Origin: Myxocyprinus asiaticus
Taxonomy: Eukaryota; Chordata; Actinopteri; Cypriniformes; Catostomidae
Length of the DNA: 64,000 nucleotides
Reading direction: 5' to 3'
Assembly (NCBI RefSeq): GCF_019703515.2
Contig: NC_059346.1
Coordinates: forward strand, 13,416,001-13,480,000
The position numbers and the translations under genes are program-made. Positions 57,361-64,000 of this stretch are shown here, one piece after another. The first letter of the stretch is position 1. Every line of letters begins with the position of its first letter. The notes under the pieces are model-generated. The model was not told the DNA's origin and did not search any database. It saw only the letters and a program-made list of their open reading frames with translations.

Positions 57361-58537
57361 AGCCCTATTCGGACAGCAATTGTTTCTCAGGGTGACGTCT
57401 GTAAAAGAAAATTTTCATGGCTCCTCTGTGATAAAACTCATGCGTTCGGATGACAGTTAAATCACGGGGGACATGCAAGACTTTTTGTCAATCACATGAT
57501 TGCAGTTGCTCTTGTTATATGAAAAATTCATCAATCCACAAACTGTATCCTCTATGTCTGGAATTACGCTAAAGTGAAAATAACATTTTTAAAGCATGAG
57601 GGAACTGCGCTGCAAAGCGCTGTGGAAATTTACAGTATACATTTTCACATACAGAGCAGTTAAATGAATCAAGAAACTGTAGGAACAAGACTGTTTATCA
57701 ACACAGCCAAATAAATCTGTCAATGGGGGTGCGCATGTTTCGTCACTCACATCACCTCAGTTGCGCCGCTTTTCTCTCCTAAGTGCATGCAAGGGGATAT
57801 AGAAGCCCACATATCAAGAACACTAAAGATAGTTACAAATTAATTTTAAGAGCTATGGTAAAAATGGTTTTCTTATGTTTTATCTATCAAAATGACAGAC
57901 ATCATTTAGATTTATCTGTCAGTGTTCAAAAAGTTGAGATGGAAATTAAACATTTTAAAAAAGATAGACATTAACCCGGAAACTATTCTGGGACTACTCG
58001 ACCCATATAAACGAGTAGTCATGCAAGCCCTATGTATAAATGTATTTAGTATACGTTTTTACATTAAAATGTGATATATTCCAATTTTATTAAATTTTAA
58101 TAAAATGCCATAATAATGGACCATTTAAAAAGTTTACGTGATCTGGCTCTTGTTTTCTTTTCCCTTCTACTTAAGAGTTCCCACTCACTATGGCGGAGCG
58201 GCAATGTAATTTCATTATTGTGAATTATTTCAAAAATTTCTGTTACATAATCCTGCAACTTTCACAACTGTCCATTACCACCAGAGCTGTTACCACACGC
58301 AGCGCAAACGTACGGCACTTAGCAGTGGTCAAAACGGCTTTTGGATTATAAACTCAGAGATGTGGAATTGGACGGTAATTAAATTACCACATGACCTTGG
58401 TGTTTGACAAAAAACAGAAGGTAATTTCTCACGGGAGGCGGGAGAAAAACACTGACATTTCGGATTCGGACTACCCCCTGTAAATGCTGGAATTACCTCA
58501 CGTCCCCATGTAAAATAATTGCTGTCCAAATAGGGCT
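57361..58537. mobile_element. TIR transposon, non-autonomous, 3-bp CAT duplication
   Basis: The left end is AGCCCTATTCGGACAGCAAT; the right end, reverse complemented, is AGCCCTATTTGGACAGCAAT. Similarity continues through ATTGTTT/ATTATTT. CAT flanks both sides (57,358-57,360 and 58,538-58,540). No transposase is recognised in 1,177 bp. The superfamily is uncertain; a 3-bp duplication would suit PIF/Harbinger. Near 57,990-58,033 an embedded hAT-like end occurs (reverse complement TAGGGCTTGCATGACTACTC). Confidence 0.7.
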
Positions 58538-58540
58538 CAT

Positions 58541-58927
58541 GAAACTCTTACTTTACAGTCCTCTTCATTACGTCAAGTAATATAAAACACATCATAAGAA
58601 ACATACAAGAATATAAATATATACTAAAGCAATATCACACAAGCAAGACTGCAGTATGCCAGCTATCAGCAAAATTCAGGTAATCACAGGCGTGCTGATA
58701 GATGGACAGTACAGCACAATTGCGAGTGTGATACTGCTTTTATACAACAATTCAGTGAACAAGTAAATACTGAAAATAAGTAGGGAAAAACTAAGGATTG
58801 TCCCAAAAAAACACTCTGTGTAGAACTAGTTTTTTATGAAAGAGGCAGTCAAGTCTACATTACTTATTCGAAAGCCACACTTTAGAACTAGTAGCGACAG
58901 CTGTTTCTAACAAGTTATTGGAGAAAA

Positions 58928-58928
<1 letters not shown>
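58541..58928. other. No recognised feature
   Basis: Nothing found. Confidence 0.4.

Positions 58929-59014
<86 letters not shown>
58929..59014. repeat. (GT)n(GA)n microsatellite
   Basis: About 27 GT units then about 15 GA units. Confidence 0.95.
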
Positions 59015-59017
<3 letters not shown>

Positions 59018-60149
59018 TGTGAATGACTGAGTGTGTGATTACCTGCATCTGTTAGTTTAACTCTATTCCTCAGTTGTAATGTGGTACTTCTCTGCCCCGA
59101 TCATGGAGCGTTGCTGCCATACATGCTATCAAAATTATGGACTAGTTTTCCCTCAGGAGATTAGACAAATTTGTGTTTTACAAACGTTCTTTGTGATTTT
59201 AATCCGTCCGAATCTGACAAGTCTGTGTTTTTCTGACACAACCTCTGTAAAAATTCCAGATAAATTACCTACCGTTTTCCAGCTAACTCAAGGGTCCTCT
59301 GAGAAATCTAATCACGACCAAATGTGAATGTCTGTGATTGTTGATATTGAATTTTCACAATGCCTCTCCTCATGTATTTTGACCTACATGAACTACCGTT
59401 TAGATTGTGTTTATGCATACCAATCTTCTGCCTGTTGCATGCCATTCTATTTGGATGTAGATTTTTTTGCCATCCGACAAAACAAATAAAAAAATAAAAT
59501 TAATAAGGAGAGTCAAATCGTGAAAACTGCTAAGACTGGCCACTATTATATCAGGTAAGATACTCCACTCAATTATGTAATGTTATAATTATATAACTCA
59601 CAGATAAGTATTGTTTATTTCATTGAGTTTTTTATTATAAGCAGCCATTTCTATAAACCTATACTCTAATAGGCTTTATAAAATATCAATAAATGAAATA
59701 GTTATTTAATTATTATTATTTTTTTTTAAATGATAAATAATATTACATTTAAAATGATAACGTTTAAAAGGTAAATTTTATCACCTAAATTATGTGGTCA
59801 ACCTTCTGTCGCTGTCCTTTTCTGCATATCGCTGCCCCCTGCAGCATATTGCGGTGCCGTTTTGTGTCCCCTTATGCATAACTCGGCAGCACATATCAGC
59901 TTATTTGTGGCCGGGCCTTCGGGAAAAGTCCCAGTTCTCCCCTGGTTTGACAATAAGTTCATATGAATATAAGAAACACTTGTAAATGTGATTGTTGAGA
60001 CTGTATGTCCACTAGACTGTGTGATTTTAATGCTGCTTTTAATGTTGCTCTTGACCTCAAGTTCATCACTCTAAGCGCTGTACAAATTAATTCCATGATT
60101 GTGCTAAAAACTAATTTGAAAATGCAAAACTACAGTAACCTTAATCATC
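59015..60149. other. No recognised gene
   Basis: The 82-codon frame at 59,079-59,327 has no domain I know. A/T-rich elsewhere. Confidence 0.4.
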
Positions 60150-60450
60150 ACTGATGTGAACCCAAGGAAATTTGAAGGAGCTCACCCTACCTCAGAACCA
60201 TTTATGCAAAGCAGTTCAGGCTTCTGTCCTCTGCTTGATCTCCTCAGATCCACAACCATCTCCTTAGTTTTACTAATGTTGAGATACAGGTTGTTTTCTT
60301 CCCGCACCATGTCCAAAGGCCTGCCACCTCGCTTCTATACTACATCTCATCACCACCAGTAATCAGGCAACACCAGTAACAGAGGTGCTGTCAGCCAATT
60401 TAATAATGGAGTTACATTTTAAGGAGGCAATACAGTCAAGAATGAAGAGT
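60150..60450 (-). pseudogene. Non-LTR reverse transcriptase fragment
   Basis: On the minus strand, IIKLADSTSVTGVA (about 60,375-60,416) corresponds to the region that holds the catalytic A-D-D in LINE reverse transcriptases; here the second Asp is Ser. YLNISKTKEMVVDLRRSSRG follows, and near 60,150-60,180 a piece like FKFPWVHISDD. Frame breaks separate the blocks. It differs from the 35- and 47-kb LINE, which lacks this region. Confidence 0.6.
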
Positions 60451-60530
60451 AAAAACAGCAATGGACTCTAGGTATGTAATGATAAACACATTTCAAGATA
60501 CAATGCAGAAGCCTCACGATACAATATGAT
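60451..60530. other. Short spacer
   Basis: Nothing found. Confidence 0.4.
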
Positions 60531-60975
60531 TTTTTTTTCTCTCTCGCTTGGATTTTCTCCCCATTTTGGTATGCCAAATTCCCAATGTGCTCTGGGTCCT
60601 TGTGGTGGCGTAGAGACTTGCCTCAATCCGGGTAGCGGAGGACGAATCCCAGTTGCCTCCGCGTCTGAGACAGTCAATCCGCACATCTTATCACGTGGCT
60701 TGTTGATCACGTTACCGCAGAGACCTAGCGCATGTGGAGGCTCACGCTATTCTCTGCGACATTCATACACAACTCACCACGCGCTCCACCGAGAGTGAGA
60801 ACCACATTATAGTGACCACGAGGTGGTTAACCCAACGTGACTCTACCCACCCTAGCAACCGGGCCAATTGGTTGCATAGGAAGCCTGACTGGAGTCACTC
60901 AGAATGCCCTGGAATCGAACATGCGACTCCAGGTGTGGTAGTCAGCGTCTTCACTTGCTGAGCTACCCAGGCCCC
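60531..60975 (-). repeat. tRNA-derived SINE (family A), full length, inverted
   Basis: The tail (TTGGATTTTCTCCCCATTTT) comes first on the plus strand and the head reads TGCTGAGCTACCCAGGCCCC at the end. Reverse complement gives an A box in GGGTAGCTCAGC and a B box near GTTCGATTCC. Open frames on both strands here are shadows. Confidence 0.85.
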
Positions 60976-61144
60976 GATACGATACGATAATTTAAAAATG
61001 TTTAATCTGAAGTGACACAGTGTCTCTGACATTGTCAACATAAAGCAGACTTCTATAATAAAGTATCTTATCAACACTGCATTTATCAGCAGATTGTTAT
61101 GAGAAACACTCACAATTTTCAAGTGTTTGAGAACAATTAGTTTG

Positions 61145-61350
61145 TCTACATTAAAGTAATTTTAATTTGAATAGTACTTTTCACAATACACATCGTTTCA
61201 AAGCAGCTTTGTAGAAAATCATGCCATAAAGTCTTAAAGCACCCAGCGAGCAAGCTAAAGGTGACCGTGGCAAAGAAAGAAAAAACTCCTTTCAATAGTT
61301 AGAGGAGAAAAAAAAAAAACCTTGAGAGGAACCTGACCTCTAGCTTTACA
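61145..61350. repeat. Dispersed fish repeat (retroelement-like)
   Basis: TACTTTTCACAATACACATC, then GTTTCAAAGCAGCTTTGTAG and CCTTGAGAGGAACCTGACC, form a sequence pattern I know as common in fish genomes. Ends unclear; no coding. Confidence 0.5.
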
Positions 61351-61598
61351 TTATATGTGCATAATACAATATTATTTAGCGGTTTGAGCAAAAGTGATTG
61401 GCACACGTAATTTTTTTGCCCTCTTCCCCAGTTTCACTTTGCAGGTAAACTTTAGCAGTCTTACCAGCTTATCCAATGTGCGCAAGTGTTGTGCTCATAT
61501 GCCGTTTACATTTCGACGTCAAAAGCAGAGCATAATAAGTCTCATGTAATTATGTAATGTTATCATGTAATCACGGGTTTCTTACGGTGTCTTTTTTT

Positions 61599-61603
<5 letters not shown>

Positions 61604-61676
<73 letters not shown>
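61604..61676. repeat. (AT)n microsatellite
   Basis: About 36 AT units. Confidence 0.95.
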
Positions 61677-61681
<5 letters not shown>

Positions 61682-61959
61682 TTTTGATAGCATAACCAGG
61701 GTTTTTCATTTGGATAGGTTCGTGACTGCTTGGTAGGCACTACATTATCGACACAGATGCTGATGCCAGTAAAATGTTCAGCATAACTGTCTATGTCCAC
61801 AGAATGGTCATACTGTGTGGCAGACTTGAATAACTCCCAATCTGTGCACTCAAAACAGACTTGTATGGTTGTAACCAGGGTATGAAATGAACTTTTTTGC
61901 CCCCTAGCCACAGTGGTGGGTGAATGTCCAATTTTAGCAGCCACTTTGATATTATATAT
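61677..61959. other. No recognised feature
   Basis: The minus-strand 113-codon frame at 61,603-61,944 runs into the microsatellite; its first 80 residues show no domain. Confidence 0.35.
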
Positions 61960-62564
61960 CTGTAAAAATAAATAAATAAAACAAAAATAATAAAAAATTT
62001 TTATATATATATATACATTATTTTTTATTTATTTATTCAAAATCTTTGAAAAACGCATTCTTTATTATATTTTTTTTTCACATTTCAGAATAATAGTAAA
62101 GTCATCAAAACTATGGAATAACATAAATGGAACTATGGGAATTATGTTGTGACTATAAAAATCCAAAATAAATCAAAACTGTGTTATATTTTAGCATCTT
62201 CAAAGTAGTCACCCTTTGCCTAGAATTTGCAGACATGTACTCTTGACATTTTCTCAATTAACTTCTTGAGGTATCACCCTGGGATGCTTTTTAAACAGTG
62301 TTGAAGGAGTTTCCATCTATGTTGGGCACTTATTGGCTGCTTTTCTTTATTATTTGGTCCAAGTCGTAAATTTCAAAAACTATTTTTTTTTTATTTTTTA
62401 TAAAAATTTTAGTTTTGTAATGAAATAAATTAATATGTTGGCACAATTATATTTTTGTCTACAAAACAAATTTCAAACATTTAAGCATACGCCTTCAGAT
62501 CAAAAGATTTTAAGATCATGAGAAACATTTCAGTCAAGTGTTTCAAAACTTTTGACCGGTAGTG
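61960..62564. mobile_element. Tc1/mariner-type remnant
   Basis: The right terminus CAAAACTTTTGACCGGTAGTG is followed by TA (62,565-62,566), a frequent fish Tc1/mariner end. The interior GTAGTCACCCTTTGCCTAGA looks like antisense transposase sequence of the same family. The left end lies in A/T-rich sequence and is not resolved. Confidence 0.55.
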
Positions 62565-62566
62565 TA

Positions 62567-63127
62567 GCTGTGATGTGATATGGTGTACAGTATGTTGGCA
62601 AGCAGGATTCTAGGGAGAGGTGGGCAGTTAGCATAGGCCTTTAGCTTAGCATGCAGGCCTTCGCTCTATCCACATCTCCAAGTCGGGTGTTTTTTGTTCT
62701 GACGGTGTCTTCCCGTGTGGGTTGGCTATGACTGTTCCTGCTGGTGGTCACTGCTAGGGGTAGAGCGAGCGACACAGTCCTCATTAGGCAGAAAAAAAAT
62801 TTAGCAATAAAAGTGTCTCCTGGATTTTGCCAATGTCCAACAGGGTCTGTCTCTTATATTTTAATCATGCATACAATTTTTGGGTCATATATAACCATAC
62901 TAAAAGTAAATCAAATAAAAAATACAAATAAAAACACACAAAGGAGAGGGTCGTGCAATAGCGTCTGCCACAAAGGGAACAATCTTTTTGCCATTTTTTT
63001 TTTATTTATTTATTTTTTTTTTAGATTTTAGAGAGAGTGGTAGAGAGAGAGGGATTAAGAAAGAAAAAAACTAGGAGGAACAAAAAAGGTTTCAGGATAG
63101 ATTGTTACAGACATGCTCTCTCCGCAG
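62567..63127. other. No recognised feature before the candidate exon
   Basis: Poly-T near 63,003-63,022; purine-rich 63,030-63,090. Confidence 0.35.
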
Positions 63128-63225
63128 GCTTTGCCCTCCATGTTCGAAAGCGCCACGCTAAGTGCTTCCGAGATTAGACCGATACAAACGAGACCAGACG
63201 GGTAATAAGACAAGCTTCAGCGCAG
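63128..63225 (+). other. Candidate exon between consensus splice sites
   Basis: GCTCTCTCCGCAG precedes and GTAAGA follows at 63,226. The block holds eight CpG sites in 98 bp, far above its surroundings. Frame 1 reads ALPSMFESATLSASEIRPIQ, then TRPDG and a stop at 63,203. A second donor (GTAATA at 63,202) lies just before that stop, giving a 74-bp version without it. I do not recognise the peptide. It may be a non-coding exon or chance. Confidence 0.3.
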
Positions 63226-64000
63226 GTAAGAAGCCACAAGTATTCATGACCTTCCATCTTCTTTGCAGTTTAATATAATCACACACATACACACACGTTT
63301 AGCTACCAATCACCTCTCCTGTTGAACATAATTACCTAGTTCTCTTGCACTTATCACATCTACGGCCCAGCTTAACTACACAGACAAGCACATTTAGAGA
63401 GATAGAGAGGGAGGGATGTGCTTTCCATACTTCTAAATGGATGAACAGGTCAACCCGACCACACACACACACACACATAGGACCCATCAACGAAATTGTC
63501 TATGTATGACTGAGCTGAATTAAAAAAAAAAAAAAAAAAAAAAGCCTGAGCAAGATTTCATTTTCATTAAGAGCAAATCCCTGGATATCATGTCTTTTTC
63601 CTTCTCATATACATCATGTCTACTATCAGCGACTAATGATGCTCAGTGCCTGTTCAAATGAATATTTTAGAGTTGGCTAATGAGGATGATAAAGAAGACG
63701 CACTATCACAAAAGCGAGAGAGAGATTTATAGAGAAGTAGTGGGGGCTTTAACATTACACCACACTAGTAGGAAGTTGCAGTAATTGTGCATTGTGGGAC
63801 ACAACACGACAGACATTACTACAATAGCTGGGCACAGAACTGGAAAGATAAACTCATCTCTTATTGGAAATCTGTGTATGTGTGCTACACTGGCTATGGC
63901 AAAGCTTTGTGACGATGCATAAAATTTGTAGCTTTATGGAATCACCGTCACAATACTAGCACTAGAAATGTCTTTGCCAACTAATGCAGACAAATGTGGA
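63226..64000. other. No recognised feature
   Basis: (CA)n at 63,460-63,477 and poly-A at 63,523-63,543. No coding signal. Confidence 0.4.

Noticed and set aside
1..64000. CRISPR arrays, operons, phage or plasmid features
   Set aside because: Tandem repeats here are microsatellites or minisatellites; gene structure and repeat content are those of a vertebrate.

Overview
The window looks like euchromatic DNA from a teleost fish, most likely a cypriniform (carp, barb or sucker relatives). The reasons are five Tc1-like transposons of fish type, three of them with long double-repeat ends, two tRNA-derived SINE families of cyprinid style, hAT and piggyBac-like remnants, an L2/CR1-type LINE, a Gmr1-like gypsy element and abundant AT/GT microsatellites. 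No bacterial, viral or CRISPR feature is present. I recognise no host protein-coding gene. The only host-gene hints are a CpG-rich TATA-containing stretch with a splice donor right after an ATG (13,968-14,301, + strand) and an exon-like block between good splice sites at 63,128-63,225. If these belong together, the window is mostly one large first intron filled with repeats; that is inference.

Layout. 0.5-6.4 kb: three hAT elements with 8-bp target duplications, two SINEs and a hairpin MITE. 6.4-11.2 kb: little recognisable. 11.2-13.6 kb: nested MITEs and a 1.4-kb hAT. 14-16.4 kb: candidate promoter/exon, then a nearly intact Tc1-like element with one nonsense codon. 16.8-26.3 kb: a degraded hAT, a Tc1-like element with a fully open transposase (18,563-19,810), two broken Tc1-like elements, and SINEs. 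26.9-35.0 kb: two copies of a TTAA-flanked piggyBac-like element, a GT-flanked repeat and SINEs. 35.0-36.0 kb: a 5'-truncated LINE. 37-38 kb: a possible GC-ended transposon. 39.3-41.8 kb: a Tc1-like element split by a hAT with an exact 8-bp duplication. 43.8-48.2 kb: two MITEs, the second GT-flanked repeat copy and a second LINE copy. 48.4-53.1 kb: GT-flanked copies three and four, the third piggyBac-like copy and a 45-bp minisatellite. 53.2-57.2 kb: a degraded gypsy element with integrase ahead of reverse transcriptase. 57.4-64 kb: a TIR transposon, LINE and SINE fragments, and a Tc1-type MITE.

How the parts relate. The DNA transposons are in different states of decay. One Tc1-like copy is open end to end, one has a single stop, and three have frameshifts, deletions or insertions, which implies successive waves. 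SINE copies near 23.5 and 33.2 kb share their 3' tail with the LINE copies ending near 35,994 and 48,120, as expected if the LINE machinery mobilised the SINE. Nesting gives a relative order of insertion at 11-13.6 kb and 39-42 kb.

The most interesting items are the intact transposase, the gypsy element with copia-like PR-IN-RT order and a SCAN-like Gag segment, a four-copy GT-microsatellite-flanked repeat carrying telomere-like GGGTTAGG motifs, and the candidate promoter/exon pair. All family names come from reading motifs and remembered families; no database search was possible.
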